From UBA5429 sp942493315 (lineage in GTDB: Bacteria > Bacteroidota > Bacteroidia > Bacteroidales > WCHB1-69): 64,000 nucleotides of DNA. Of this stretch, positions 9,455 through 17,254 are shown piece by piece. The stretch covers positions 3,348,001 to 3,412,000 of the forward strand of contig OW818690.1 in the NCBI GenBank assembly GCA_942493315.1. Reading direction: 5' to 3'. The notes under the pieces are model-generated. The model made no database searches. It was not told the DNA's origin and saw only the letters and a list, made by a program, of their open reading frames with translations. Position numbers and translations under genes: made by a program. The first letter of the stretch is position 1. Every line of letters begins with the position of its first letter.

Positions 9455-9468
9455 TAAAAAATTTTTTT

Positions 9469-10977
9469 ATGTCAGATATAGCTAACGATTGTTTGCATGA
9501 ATGTGGCGTTATTGCCCTAATTAACAGAAATTGTGACGATTTAGAAACAGGTTCATTGTTACCGGAATATTCGGTAAATATGTTATACCAATTGCAACAT
9601 CGCGGACAATTAGCAGCCGGACTCGCTTTTTTTAATCACAAACTTTCAAACAGAATAAAAATATATAAAAATATTGGACTAGTTTCCTCCATTTTTTCAG
9701 AAGTAGGCTCAGTTCCTGAAATTGCAGATATGGTGATTGGACACACCCGATACGCCACTTCCGGAGTCAATCAACTCGATTTTGTTCAACCTTACGAACT
9801 CAAACATCCTATTCTTTCCAACTGGTTTAGTTTTGCATTCAATGGCAATATTGCCAATGCTCAGGATTTAAAACAAATGTTAATGGAACGGTATGGTTAT
9901 TCATTCATTTATGATAACGATACTGAAATATTAATGCATATCCTATCGATTGGATTGTCCCAAAGTGCTTCCCATTCTTTAGAAGATGCTCTTTCTTACG
10001 CATTAGAGTGCCTTGATGGTGGTTTTGCCATTGTGATTATGAATGCAAAAGGAGAGATGGCCGCAACTAGGGACAGAAAAGGGATTCGCCCACTCAGCTA
10101 TGCTGTAAACGATCAAATGATTGGTTTTTCCAGTGAAACTATTGCATTGGAAAGTATTGGTTTTGACTATAATACCTTTATTCAACCCGGCGAAATTGTG
10201 ATCTATTCTCAAGGTCAGTTGGTCCACAATTTCAGATATGTGGATGAAAAGAAAAAAATCTGCATGCTCGAGTTGGTATATTTCTCTAGTGCCGCTAGTA
10301 AATTTGACGGTATTTCCGTTTATGTATTCCGTTCACAATCGGGACATATTATGGCTCAAAAAGAAAAAGAGGTGGATAAAGCGAACGCTTTAGTGATTCC
10401 AATTCCTGATTCTTCTAAAGCTGCAGCCGACTCATTTGCTTATACCCTTGGAATTCCCTGTATGGAAGGGATCATCAGAAACCGATATGTTGGTCGTACT
10501 TTTATTAACGATTCCAAAGAGAGAAATGAAAGTATTGACATGAAATATAAAGTACTTCCTGAAGTGGTTGCCGGAAAAGATATCTATTTGATTGACGATT
10601 CATTGGTTAGAGGATCCACTTTAAAAGGTTTGATATACAAAATCAGAAATGCAGGTGCCAAAAGTGTTCATTTACGCATCATGAGTCCACCTATCGTTGC
10701 TCCTTGTTTTTATGGAATCAATATGCCAACCGTAAAAGAATTGATGGCTCCGAAATACACAACTTACGAAGGAAATATTCCTGTTAAAACCAAACATGAA
10801 AATATCGCTAAAGAGTTCTCAGTTGAATCCATGCACTATCTTACTTTTGATGATATGATCGCCTCTTCCGGAGTTGACAATATCCTTTGTGAAGGTTGTA
10901 CCAAAGGGATCTACCCTACCCGCTTCGGAACTAAAAATTACGAAATTGCCGTTCAGAAGTTCTTGAAAAAGAAATAA
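9469..10977 (+). CDS. purF: Amidophosphoribosyltransferase (PurF-type, 4Fe-4S)
   Basis: The protein (502 residues) commits PRPP and glutamine to 5-phosphoribosylamine in purine synthesis. The glutaminase nucleophile is Cys12 in ECGVIALI, after an 11-residue propeptide removed in this class. QLQHRGQLAAG and GHTRYATSG are conserved N-terminal nucleophile blocks. The PRPP loop is DIYLIDDSLVRGST (about 371-384). Four cysteines, C265, C413 (PCFYGINMP), C474 and C477 (CEGC), match the 4Fe-4S ligands of the Bacillus enzyme. So this is the oxygen-sensitive cluster-containing type rather than the E. coli type. It is monocistronic by position. Confidence 0.93.
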   Translation: MSDIANDCLHECGVIALINRNCDDLETGSLLPEYSVNMLYQLQHRGQLAAGLAFFNHKLSNRIKIYKNIGLVSSIFSEVGSVPEIADMVIGHTRYATSGVNQLDFVQPYELKHPILSNWFSFAFNGNIANAQDLKQMLMERYGYSFIYDNDTEILMHILSIGLSQSASHSLEDALSYALECLDGGFAIVIMNAKGEMAATRDRKGIRPLSYAVNDQMIGFSSETIALESIGFDYNTFIQPGEIVIYSQGQLVHNFRYVDEKKKICMLELVYFSSAASKFDGISVYVFRSQSGHIMAQKEKEVDKANALVIPIPDSSKAAADSFAYTLGIPCMEGIIRNRYVGRTFINDSKERNESIDMKYKVLPEVVAGKDIYLIDDSLVRGSTLKGLIYKIRNAGAKSVHLRIMSPPIVAPCFYGINMPTVKELMAPKYTTYEGNIPVKTKHENIAKEFSVESMHYLTFDDMIASSGVDNILCEGCTKGIYPTRFGTKNYEIAVQKFLKKK

Positions 10978-10980
10978 GAA

Positions 10981-11005
10981 CGTTCGACGTTCGAAGTTCG
11001 ACGTG
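10981..11005. repeat. Short palindromic TTCGACG repeat
   Basis: A small intergenic palindrome built from repeated TTCGACGT/GTTCGAAG words directly after the purF stop. It could fold into a hairpin but lacks a U-tract. Confidence 0.4.
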
Positions 11006-11024
11006 CTAATTATAATTTTTTCTT

Positions 11025-11032
11025 TATTTTTG
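11025..11032 (+). promoter_or_regulatory. Bacteroidota -7 box for the small lipoprotein gene
   Basis: TATTTTTG ends 26 nt before the start codon of the downstream lipoprotein. No -33 element is evident. Confidence 0.4.
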
Positions 11033-11058
11033 TTTCCTTATTCGTAAAATATATCAAA

Positions 11059-11436
11059 ATGAAAAAGATAACATTTTTATACTTCTCTTTATTGATATTT
11101 ATCCCTTTTATTTTCATAAGTTGTGATCAATATGAAGATTTTAGAGGTACTGAAACCAAGGAAGACAATTTATATATTATTGATTTTCAAATATTAAATA
11201 GCAGTAAATCTCATGACATGAACTTACATAATGGTGATACCATAGATGTTCACGTAATTAAAGAATTTGGTTCCTGTACTATTTATATTGAATGTTTTGA
11301 GGGCGAATATTATTTTGTAAGATATAATGTCTCAACAATTGACTATGCTGTCCCAATTACTTATACAGGATCCTATCATTTTTGTGTTGAAGGAAATGAC
11401 GCCACAGGTTTTGTAAGATTTAAAGTAAGAAATTAA
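11059..11436 (+). CDS. Small lipoprotein of unknown function
   Basis: 125 residues with a lysine start, a hydrophobic core and a lipobox (IFISCDQ, Cys22), so it is probably a lipidated envelope protein. The acidic residues right after the cysteine (DQYEDF) fit the lipoprotein export signal of Bacteroidota surface lipoproteins, which would place it on the cell surface; this is inference. The mature part is strand-rich (IYIECFEGEYYFVRY, TYTGSYHFCVEG) and resembles a small immunoglobulin-like sandwich. No family was recognised. It lies 9 nt upstream of the next exported-protein gene, so the two probably work together. Confidence 0.7.
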   Translation: MKKITFLYFSLLIFIPFIFISCDQYEDFRGTETKEDNLYIIDFQILNSSKSHDMNLHNGDTIDVHVIKEFGSCTIYIECFEGEYYFVRYNVSTIDYAVPITYTGSYHFCVEGNDATGFVRFKVRN

Positions 11437-11445
11437 ATTCTTACC

Positions 11446-12486
11446 ATGAAAAAAATTTTGATTTTTCCTGTTTTTTTATTTGTATGGTCCACTCTTTTTT
11501 CACAACCAGGTGATTATACTGACTTGCCTGTTTATACAACTAAGAAAAATTTCAATTCTCTCCTTTTTTATAAAAATGATTCTTTATTAGAAACAAAAAT
11601 TCTTTTAAAAGACATTAAAAAGGGGTTAAACAAGGATATCATTCTAAAGTTTTCTTCTGGATTAAGTTTCCAAACCTTATGGGATTCCCTTTCAAAAAAG
11701 GGGGAAGATCCAAATGGAATTTACAATTATTCTAAAGAAAATTATGTAAAATTGGTTCTTTTTATCTCCAGGTATCCGGATCAAATGATTCCAATTCCAT
11801 TTTGCGTATCAATCGATTCAACCAATTCGAACCCTTTTAGTTTTGAAATTCCCTTTTATTTAAATCAGAAAAATGAAACTTACCGTGAAATGGCTTCTAT
11901 TTTCAAAAGATTGCTTAAAAATCCAAAATCTCAACTTCTTGCATTCAATTTTTATATCCATATTTTACCCAAAGACAGTACCAGTTCGTACGGAATACCT
12001 TTAGGATCTACCTCACTTTTAGTATATAATGAGGAGCCTAAAAAACTAAAATGGAAAAAACATCAACAAGGGGAACTCCTTAAGCCAAATTTATATCATA
12101 AAGTATTTAAAAAGGAAAAACCGATTCAGATAGAGAAAATAGATACAATATACCCTGTTCTGAATAAAAAAATATATCGAAAGATAAAACAACAATTACC
12201 ACGCTATCAGTTAAAATTACACCCAAGAGAAGATGTTCGATATCAATATTTAAATCATGTCCATTACGATCCTGAGATTTTAGATTCCTTACATAAAGAT
12301 GATAAATTGTATTATGGTGCCGGTTATCAAATTATAAAAAAATCCAGATCAGGTCGAAAGTTTACCAAAGGGTATGTATATGTTACCATTTCTGATCTTC
12401 CTGAATATGAAGGTTGTTTATTCTACTTTGATGCGAAGAGTTGCAGATTTTTATATGCGATAAGATTGATAGCAATTCCGGGGTAG
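11446..12486 (+). CDS. Exported protein of unknown function
   Basis: 346 residues with a signal peptide (ILIFPVFLFVWSTLFSQ) and no later membrane segment, so it is probably periplasmic or outer-membrane associated. The sequence is rich in lysine and aromatic residues with no recognised catalytic motif. A charged central segment (about 190-270, KKLKWKKHQQGELL and YRKIKQQLPRYQLK) and a tyrosine-rich C-terminal part (RYQYLNHVHYDPEIL, LYYGAGYQII) are the only distinctive features. No T9SS domain is present. It is the second gene of a two-gene unit with the upstream lipoprotein. Confidence 0.65.
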   Translation: MKKILIFPVFLFVWSTLFSQPGDYTDLPVYTTKKNFNSLLFYKNDSLLETKILLKDIKKGLNKDIILKFSSGLSFQTLWDSLSKKGEDPNGIYNYSKENYVKLVLFISRYPDQMIPIPFCVSIDSTNSNPFSFEIPFYLNQKNETYREMASIFKRLLKNPKSQLLAFNFYIHILPKDSTSSYGIPLGSTSLLVYNEEPKKLKWKKHQQGELLKPNLYHKVFKKEKPIQIEKIDTIYPVLNKKIYRKIKQQLPRYQLKLHPREDVRYQYLNHVHYDPEILDSLHKDDKLYYGAGYQIIKKSRSGRKFTKGYVYVTISDLPEYEGCLFYFDAKSCRFLYAIRLIAIPG

Positions 12487-12501
12487 TAAGCTTTTTTTAA
12501 G

Positions 12502-12509
12502 TACCTTTG
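12502..12509 (+). promoter_or_regulatory. Bacteroidota -7 box that fixes the start of the next gene
   Basis: TACCTTTG overlaps the first possible TTG start of the following open frame, so that codon would not be transcribed. The ATG 33 nt downstream of the box is therefore preferred as the real start. Confidence 0.5.
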
Positions 12510-12542
12510 CGAATATTGCATAATGTCAATACAAAAAAAATC

Positions 12543-13019
12543 ATGAAAAAAATTATTATTTTAACAATGTTAGCATTAAGCTTAAGTTTTAATGTTAATG
12601 CACAGGTAAATCCCCACACGTTAGGCGTACGCTTAGGTGGAGGAAGTTATAGTGGAGGTGAACTTTCTTATCAAAAAGGGATAGGAGGAGCCAACAGACT
12701 AGAGTTTGACTTAGGTTTTGGTGCCAGTAAAAACCACAACAGATCCTATTTAGCAATAATCTATCATTGGGATTGGAATATTGTTGATGCTTTAAATTGG
12801 TACATTGGACCTGGCGCAAGTATCGGATTATATTCTTATGACCACTATGCCAGTTACTTTAATATTGCTGTAGGTGGACAAATAGGTATAGAATACGATT
12901 TTAAGAAGAAGAATGTACCTATTTTGATAAGTATAGATACACGACCTATGTGGGATTTATTAGGTGATCATCCCGGTTTAGGATGGGGTGGCTCATTTAG
13001 TGTTCGATACGTTTTTTAA
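12543..13019 (+). CDS. Small outer membrane beta-barrel-like protein
   Basis: About 158 residues from the chosen ATG (MKKIIILTMLALSLSFNVNAQ), giving a clean signal peptide ending in NAQ. The open frame extends 12 codons further upstream, but a promoter box overlaps that part. The mature chain is a run of glycine/aromatic-rich amphipathic strands (LGVRLGGGSYSGGELSYQ, WYIGPGASIGLYSYDHY, GGQIGIEYDF) ending in GGSFSVRYVF with a terminal phenylalanine, typical of an outer membrane barrel. Eight strands would fit the length. Function is unknown. Confidence 0.7.
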   Translation: MKKIIILTMLALSLSFNVNAQVNPHTLGVRLGGGSYSGGELSYQKGIGGANRLEFDLGFGASKNHNRSYLAIIYHWDWNIVDALNWYIGPGASIGLYSYDHYASYFNIAVGGQIGIEYDFKKKNVPILISIDTRPMWDLLGDHPGLGWGGSFSVRYVF

Positions 13020-13440
13020 ACTAAGAGATAAGATTGAAGATCAACGGTTTTGGGTTTAAGTTCTTGGGTTTGGGTTTAAGTTCTTGGGTTTTGGGTTTTG
13101 GGTATCAGTTTTCAAGTTTTAACTTCTCATTTCTTTTCCCCTTTTCCCCATGCCCCCTTCCCCGTTAATTAGCATATTATCACATTATCACATTAGCTTA
13201 TTATCACATTAGCTTATTATCACATTAGCTTATTAATCAGGGCGTGCCGGCTTTTCCTCCCACAAACCCACCCACGCCGTCGGCCTACGCCTACAAGTAC
13301 GCAGTTGTAAAGCGTGGGCTGCCGGGTCGTTAAAGGAGCTCACAAGCTCGCTCTTTAACTCCCGCATCCCATCGCTTTTCAACTTTGCGCGCTTTCCGGC
13401 TCCGTCCTCACGCATTCAAAAAACGAAGTTTTTTGTTGTC
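13020..13440 (-). repeat. Composite multi-module intergenic repeat, copy A
   Basis: This gene-free stretch contains, read on the minus strand, a hairpin (8-bp stem, 3-nt loop, 13417-13435), a GC-rich block ending in GACGGCGTGGGTG and a GGGCG terminus (about 13235-13410), then TTAATAAGCTAATGTGATAA words, a GGGGAAAAGGGG block, AAGTTAAAACTTGAAAACTGATA, and CCCAAAACCC words. The same modules in the same order occur on the plus strand near 57.7-58.1 kb. Base composition of the GC-rich block is very unlike its surroundings. The open frame of about 60 codons that crosses it is not credible as a gene. The remaining 100 nt to the pirin gene hold only its promoter. Confidence 0.7.
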
Positions 13441-13491
13441 CATATTTACAACCTAAATATTTTACATAGAAATTTTCAATAGGTTTTTAAA

Positions 13492-13521
13492 TTGTTATTC
13501 ATATTTTTTATAATACCTTTG
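13492..13521 (+). promoter_or_regulatory. Bacteroidota promoter for pirin
   Basis: TTG, 19-bp spacer, then TACCTTTG, ending 17 nt before the pirin start: both elements at consensus spacing. Confidence 0.6.
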
Positions 13522-13538
13522 CAAAAAAATATAAGATT

Positions 13539-14252
13539 ATGAAAAACACCATTATACATAAAGCAAATTCGCGTGGATACGCTGATCATGGTTGGTTAGT
13601 AACCCATCATACCTTTAGTTTTGCCAATTATTACAACCCTGAAAGAGTTCACTTTGGAATGCTAAGAGTGCTCAATGATGACTGGATCGAAGGGGGAATG
13701 GGTTTTGGAACACATCCCCACGATAATATGGAAATTATTACAATCCCATTAAGTGGAGCGATTGCCCACCAGGATAGTATGGGAAATCATTCGGTTATTC
13801 AAGAGGGTGAAATTCAGTTGATGAGTGCGGGTTCCGGTATCACGCATAGTGAGTTTAATGCCAATAAAAATAGGGCGGCTACCTTACTACAAATTTGGGT
13901 TTTCCCCAATAAAAAGGAAGTGACTCCGCGATATGGTCAAATTAAGCTTGATCCGCAAGATAGAAAAAACAAATTTCAACAAATTGTATCTCCAAATCCG
14001 GATGATGATGGAGTCTGGATCTATCAAAACGCATGGTTTCACTTGGCCAATCTCGATAAAGATCTTACATTAGAGTATGATTTAAAACAAAAAGGTAATG
14101 GCATCTATCTTTTTGTAATAAAAGGCAAAGTGACTGTTGAAGGGGAATCATTGGGAGAAAGGGACGGCATCGGCATCACTAATATGAACCAAATATCGAT
14201 TTCTGCTGATTCTAATGCGGATATTCTGGTTATGGAAATACCGATGAAATAG
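13539..14252 (+). CDS. Pirin family protein (YhhW-like quercetin dioxygenase family)
   Basis: A 237-residue bicupin. The N-terminal cupin carries the metal ligands in GTHPHDNMEIITIPL (two His) and GSGITHSEFN (His and Glu), the same set as in E. coli YhhW. The start HKANSRGYADHGWLVTHHTFSF is typical of bacterial pirins. Some members oxidise quercetin in vitro; the physiological role is unclear. The C-terminal cupin lacks ligands, as usual. DoxX follows 100 nt downstream, and pirin/DoxX pairs are common, suggesting a shared redox or stress context. Confidence 0.9.
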   Translation: MKNTIIHKANSRGYADHGWLVTHHTFSFANYYNPERVHFGMLRVLNDDWIEGGMGFGTHPHDNMEIITIPLSGAIAHQDSMGNHSVIQEGEIQLMSAGSGITHSEFNANKNRAATLLQIWVFPNKKEVTPRYGQIKLDPQDRKNKFQQIVSPNPDDDGVWIYQNAWFHLANLDKDLTLEYDLKQKGNGIYLFVIKGKVTVEGESLGERDGIGITNMNQISISADSNADILVMEIPMK

Positions 14253-14312
14253 TTAAAAGTAAAAAGTAATAAGTAATAAGTAAAAAGTAATAAGTAATAA
14301 GTAAAAAGTGAG
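14253..14312. repeat. AAGTAATAAGT low-complexity repeat
   Basis: Head-to-tail AAGTAATAAGT/AAAAAGT words between pirin and DoxX. The same word occurs as one module of the composite repeat near 57.97 kb. Confidence 0.5.
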
Positions 14313-14352
14313 TCTGAGCACATGAGCATTCAGATTATTTAAAAACTGAATT

Positions 14353-14787
14353 ATGAAAAATGTATTAAGAAAAATATTTCATGTTGGGGAGAGTTCCCTT
14401 ACGGTATCAACAGGATTGTTGATTTTAAGAGTTGTAGTGGGTGTTTTTATGATGACTCACGGTTTAGGAAAACTTAAAATGTTAGTGGGTCCCGGAGAGA
14501 TTCAATTTGCAGATCCTATTGGTATTGGACTTGAATTGTCCCTATTTTTAGCAGTTTTTGCTGAATTTTTTTGTTCCATCCTGTTAATTTTAGGATTAGG
14601 TACCCGCTTAGCTGCATTTCCATTGTGGTTTACCATGTTTGTAGCAGGAGTGATCGTTCATTCAGCGGATCCTTTTGGCGTAAAAGAGATGGCATTTTTA
14701 TACGGAACAATCTATACCGTAATCCTTTTTACCGGACCCGGTAAATTCTCATTGGATTATTGGATTGAAAGAAAGTTGTTGAAATAG
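14353..14787 (+). CDS. DoxX family membrane protein
   Basis: 144 residues with four predicted membrane helices: LILRVVVGVFMMTHGLGKL (family signature with the conserved HG), LSLFLAVFAEFFCSILLILG, PLWFTMFVAGVIVHSADPF and AFLYGTIYTVILFTGPG. The DoxX fold is widespread in inner membranes and has been linked to thiol or sulfur redox in some organisms; the substrate here is unknown. The length is typical for the family. It stands on the same strand as pirin, separated by a low-complexity repeat, so co-transcription is possible. Confidence 0.88.
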   Translation: MKNVLRKIFHVGESSLTVSTGLLILRVVVGVFMMTHGLGKLKMLVGPGEIQFADPIGIGLELSLFLAVFAEFFCSILLILGLGTRLAAFPLWFTMFVAGVIVHSADPFGVKEMAFLYGTIYTVILFTGPGKFSLDYWIERKLLK

Positions 14788-14797
14788 ATTTCAGGGT

Positions 14798-15742
14798 TTA
14801 TTCTATTTTTACAACTTTATAAACACCCGAATTCATCTTATCGTTATAGATTTTTATAAAATAGATTCCATTATTCAAATCAGAAACATTGAAATTGGAT
14901 GTAAATTCTGATATGGAAACAGATCTTACGAGTTTTCCTTGAATATTATAAATAGATATATTTGAATTTTCAGGAATTGGAGTTTCAAAATTTATTATTC
15001 CGGTAGTTGGATTTGGATATATCTTTAAATTAGCATTTGTAAGGTCATCGATCATGACACCAGAGGTAAAATCACAGTCCATCCCTGAAACATTATAAAG
15101 AGTGAATTCGCTATCTTCAAAACATCTAAGATAGCCATGTGGTGCATAAGTGTAAGATCTTCTAGGAAACAAAAAACCGTAATATTGATCATTGGTACTC
15201 ATATTTCCAAATCTTTCAACTATTTTTCCTCTGATAATTATTTGATTAGCCTGATCTGATTCAATTGTAATGAACCTATAAGAAGTTTGATTAATTTCAA
15301 CGGTTCCAGTTTCAGTTACTACTACCCAAGAAGTATCTACAATAGAATTTATGGTATCAATAGAGATTATCCATGAATCTCCGACTGAGGCTCCAAAATT
15401 ATAGAGTACATAAAAATCATTATTTCTAATATAATCATTCTTTTCAAAATAAAAAACAGTATCTCCTGAAACGTAAGTGTATGCGTACTCTATCGGTGGA
15501 TCGTATGTATACATACAATTTCCGCTTATTGATTCTCCTGTAAATCCTTCAAAACTTCTTTCAATTTTTTGACATACAATGCCTTTTAATAAAGTATCCT
15601 TTGTATATTCAAATTTTTCATAACCATAAGAAAGCACTCCATAATATGAATAATGCCAAGTTGCCCCCGGCTTTACCCAAACCTGAGCAAATAACTGAAT
15701 ACTTAAAATTAACATCACCGAAATTAAAATAATTTTTTTCAT
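14798..15742 (-). CDS. Secreted protein of unknown function with T9SS type A sorting domain
   Basis: 314 residues. A signal peptide (IILISVMLILSIQLFAQ) leads into a strand-rich body (about 20-235) with no recognised catalytic motif. The last 80 residues form a type A sorting domain (NLKIYPNPTTGIINFE, SIYNIQGKLVR, NGIYFIKIY, ending KVVKIE). It is therefore likely to be exported through the type IX system and anchored or released at the surface. The body resembles other Bacteroidota proteins annotated only as T9SS cargo. It converges with DoxX with a 10-nt gap. Confidence 0.82.
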   Translation of the reverse strand: MKKIILISVMLILSIQLFAQVWVKPGATWHYSYYGVLSYGYEKFEYTKDTLLKGIVCQKIERSFEGFTGESISGNCMYTYDPPIEYAYTYVSGDTVFYFEKNDYIRNNDFYVLYNFGASVGDSWIISIDTINSIVDTSWVVVTETGTVEINQTSYRFITIESDQANQIIIRGKIVERFGNMSTNDQYYGFLFPRRSYTYAPHGYLRCFEDSEFTLYNVSGMDCDFTSGVMIDDLTNANLKIYPNPTTGIINFETPIPENSNISIYNIQGKLVRSVSISEFTSNFNVSDLNNGIYFIKIYNDKMNSGVYKVVKIE

Positions 15743-15793
15743 AATTTTTTGGTTTTTTATTCTCTTAATTAATCTGCAAATATAATAAAATAA

Positions 15794-16447
15794 TTATATC
15801 CTAGCGACGGCAAAAAAAAGTGTGAAAATAATCACCACGGTGGCTAAATATAGTCTTCTTGAATTTTCAGGACTGACATTGAAAAATTGGTATTTTAAGG
15901 CCTGTACATGGCATGAAGAGAGGCAATCTCCGCAGTTGGTGCAGGATATCCCCGGTTTTAAGTTTTTAAATTGATCAATATTCAGTGCATTATATTTGCA
16001 AATAAGTGTGCATTTCATACATTGATCACACGAGGAATCAATTTTTATGCGAAATGGATTGATCCATTTGGTTAATGTAACGATCGAACCAATGGGACAA
16101 AAATAGGTACAATGGATCATTCTTTTGTGTTTTTTGCTTAAAAAAATCATAACCAGCAAACTGGTTATTCCAAAAAAAGTTCCAAAAATAATTGCAATGA
16201 TTGTATTAACATTTAAAATCTTTAATATTAACACTATAAGAATAAAAAGTACTAAAATGGTGTATTTTATTTTGTACATATTTTTAGGTTCAAACCTTTT
16301 TGATTTTTTCCCTGATAACAACAAATCAAGGGATCCAAAATAGCACAAATGACTACACCATGCCGGTCCGGACAATAGTACTGTTCCAATAAAAAGGAAT
16401 ACCATAAATGTGAGTTCTCCTCGATACAAAGATCCTCCTAAGATCAT
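15794..16447 (-). CDS. NapH/MauN-like membrane polyferredoxin linked to the nrf operon
   Basis: 217 residues. The order is a membrane segment (ELTFMVFLFIGTVLLSG), the WCSHLCYFGSLD cysteine motif found in NapH-type quinol-to-ferredoxin proteins, two more helices (about 60-105), HCTYFCPIG, and two CxxCxxCxxxC clusters (CDQCMKCTLIC and CTNCGDCLSSC) for two 4Fe-4S centres, then a C-terminal helix. The residues after the last cysteines are K and H rather than the usual P. It is the last gene of the nrfHA-ccs cluster, so electron transfer around nitrite reduction or cytochrome maturation is plausible. The frame is the same as ccsA's: the ccsA stop codon lies five codons upstream of this ATG. Relatives often have an extra N-terminal helix, so the N-terminus may be short. 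Confidence 0.75.
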   Translation of the reverse strand: MILGGSLYRGELTFMVFLFIGTVLLSGPAWCSHLCYFGSLDLLLSGKKSKRFEPKNMYKIKYTILVLFILIVLILKILNVNTIIAIIFGTFFGITSLLVMIFLSKKHKRMIHCTYFCPIGSIVTLTKWINPFRIKIDSSCDQCMKCTLICKYNALNIDQFKNLKPGISCTNCGDCLSSCHVQALKYQFFNVSPENSRRLYLATVVIIFTLFFAVARI

Positions 16448-16462
16448 TGCAGGAATATCGCT

Positions 16463-17254
16463 TCATCGGGCATAAACGTGAACACTATTTTGAGCTGAAG
16501 GTAGATAATTCACGCCAAACCAGCAAACCAACAACACTAAATAGGCGATGACAAGAATATAAAGTGCCACTTTTACATTTTGAGCTTTATGAAGACGATA
16601 ATGAATATAGAGCATATAGATCAACCAGGTGATCAATGCCCAGGTCTCTTTTGGATCCCATGACCAATAGTGTCCCCACGCTTCTTTAGCCCATAATGCC
16701 CCAAAAAGCATTCCGATAGTTGAAAAAGCAAAGCCAATATTCACTAACTTATCTGCCATTAACAACGTATCTGTTTCAAATCTGTTTCTCTGGAGTTGGT
16801 ATAACCCTTTAACAGCAAAAATAGCACTTACTCCTAAGATAGAGTAAGCAAAAATGTATATGATAACATGCGGAACAAACCAGTAACTTTGAAGTGCCGG
16901 CATGAGCGTTTTATCGAAATTTTCCGGATGTAAAAGGTTGATCATGAGAAACACATCGATCATCACTACCGTAAATAGCATCATCCACTTGTAGGTATAC
17001 CGAAAATAGAGCAAAAAACCTATTAAAGCCACAAAGAATGCATACCATAAGCGCGTTTCTCCTAAAGTACGGAGTGGGGCTCTTCCCAATTTAATCCATA
17101 AAAAAGAGATATATCCTAAAAGTGCTGCTAATGCAATAGCGAGTAAAATACGGGCAACATTTTGGTTCTTAACAAAATAAGTCGCAAATACAGCCACTAA
17201 ACCTATTCCAATGGAAAACCCTGCGATAAAGTTGAAAATGACTAAATTATTCAT
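16463..17254 (-). CDS. ccsA: Cytochrome c biogenesis protein CcsA-like (heme handling)
   Basis: 263 residues, about eight membrane helices. The tryptophan-rich heme-binding WWD motif is present (WGHYWSWDPKETWALITW, about residues 191-208), with conserved periplasmic histidines nearby. With CcsB/ResB it forms the System II heme-export and cytochrome c synthase complex that attaches heme to CXXCH apocytochromes. Its start overlaps the end of the ResB-like gene by 8 nt, so translation is coupled. In this cluster its clients should be NrfA and NrfH, including the CXXCK heme of NrfA, which in some bacteria needs a dedicated synthase. Confidence 0.9.
   Translation of the reverse strand: MNNLVIFNFIAGFSIGIGLVAVFATYFVKNQNVARILLAIALAALLGYISFLWIKLGRAPLRTLGETRLWYAFFVALIGFLLYFRYTYKWMMLFTVVMIDVFLMINLLHPENFDKTLMPALQSYWFVPHVIIYIFAYSILGVSAIFAVKGLYQLQRNRFETDTLLMADKLVNIGFAFSTIGMLFGALWAKEAWGHYWSWDPKETWALITWLIYMLYIHYRLHKAQNVKVALYILVIAYLVLLVCWFGVNYLPSAQNSVHVYAR

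Noticed and set aside
13233..13415. Open frame of about 60 codons in the GC-rich block of repeat copy A
   Set aside because: It lies wholly inside a structured repeat, has an arginine/proline composition unlike any neighbour, and its counterpart in copy B does not keep the frame.
14105..14329. Minus-strand frame overlapping the pirin 3' end
   Set aside because: Its N-terminal part is a translation of the AAGTAATAAGT repeat and the rest is antisense to pirin.
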